A stretch of 64,000 nt of DNA from Anoxybacteroides tepidamans (GTDB taxonomy: Bacteria > Bacillota > Bacilli > Bacillales > Anoxybacillaceae): positions 1-64,000 of the forward strand of contig NZ_JACHEP010000016.1 in the NCBI RefSeq assembly GCF_014201465.1. The letters are read 5' to 3'. Positions 63,864 to 64,000 of the stretch are shown piece by piece; the stretch's first letter is position 1, and each line of letters opens with the position of its first letter. Under the pieces are notes generated by a model. The model ran no database searches, was not told where the DNA came from, and worked only from the letters and a program-made list of their open reading frames with translations. The position numbers and the translations under genes are program-made.

Positions 63864-64000
63864 TTAAAAAATTTTATAGTTGGCATACTTATATGCTAAG
63901 CGATATCCGGTGACAACGAGAATAAAGCTGATGACCGATTTGAATAGACCGACCGCTGTCGCATAACTGAAATCCCCGTTTAACAGACCAACGCGATAAA
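63864..64000 (-). CDS. aguF: ABC sugar transporter permease, C-terminal part (AguF/LplB type)
   Basis: Only the last ~44 residues are inside the window. They form the final transmembrane segment of a MalF/LplB permease (GLFKSVISFILVVTGYRLAY) and a short basic end, with the TAA at 63866-63864. The stop is 11 bp before aguG, as in paired sugar permeases. The start and the EAA loop lie beyond 64000. Confidence 0.8.
   Translation of the reverse strand, partial: YRVGLLNGDFSYATAVGLFKSVISFILVVTGYRLAYKYANYKIF

Overview
The window looks like a chromosomal piece of a moderately thermophilic Bacillaceae, most likely Anoxybacillus, Parageobacillus or Geobacillus. The proteins read as Geobacillus-type homologues: GH39 XynB, AguA, TnrA, a TIGR03943/YcgQ-like remnant and an OxaA-type lipoprotein insertase. 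Base composition is moderate, Shine-Dalgarno sites are strong, and GTG and TTG starts are common. No rRNA, tRNA, CRISPR array or intact transposon was seen. The genus is inferred from recognised families; no database was searched.

Layout. 1-6.2 kb: housekeeping genes (RraA fragment, topB, a secreted oligoendopeptidase, a YidC insertase with a small upstream partner, a YdjM-type membrane hydrolase). 6.2-18.6 kb: an anaerobic block with narGHJI, a convergent hemerythrin gene, an unknown 122-residue protein, a 2-oxoacid:ferredoxin oxidoreductase built from two fused subunits, and a HemD-like protein. Three promoters here carry an FNR-type dyad centred exactly 41.5 bp upstream of the start inferred from the -10 box. 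18.8-24.8 kb: YjbQ, an MBL-fold hydrolase, broken ycgR/ycgQ, and the fructose operon fruR-fruK-fruA. 24.9-36.2 kb: c-di-GMP and signalling genes (GGDEF+HD-GYP, EAL, a hybrid kinase, a LytTR regulator) mixed with decayed genes (feoB remnant, a frameshifted membrane protein, a frameshifted and degenerate AMP-binding gene) and an unusual 133-nt multi-helix element. 36.3-47.6 kb: nitrogen control, with tnrA, a Fur-type small protein, a GC-rich repeat with IS-like debris, lytS-lytT, and the assimilatory set nasF, nasD, nasE, nasC and nasA. A full-consensus TnrA box lies at -50 of nasF. 47.6-64 kb: a DnaA-domain-I protein, a MaoC-type hydratase, and a hemicellulose/glucuronate region (xylAB, GH43 and GH39 xylosidases, uxuAB, uxaC, uxuR, kdgK, eda, aguA and two ABC permeases).

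How it works together. The nar genes would respire nitrate under FNR control. The Fe-S and thiamine-diphosphate ferredoxin oxidoreductase is probably switched on by the same signal. Under nitrogen limitation TnrA would drive siroheme synthesis (nasF) and nitrate/nitrite assimilation. Aldouronic acids from glucuronoxylan would enter through the agu permeases, be cut by AguA and the xylosidases, and feed xylAB and the hexuronate route. The last two hexuronate genes, kdgK and eda, are both frameshifted. Every clear frameshift in the window can be repaired by a single base in a short homopolymer, so sequencing error and real decay must be told apart before this route is called broken.
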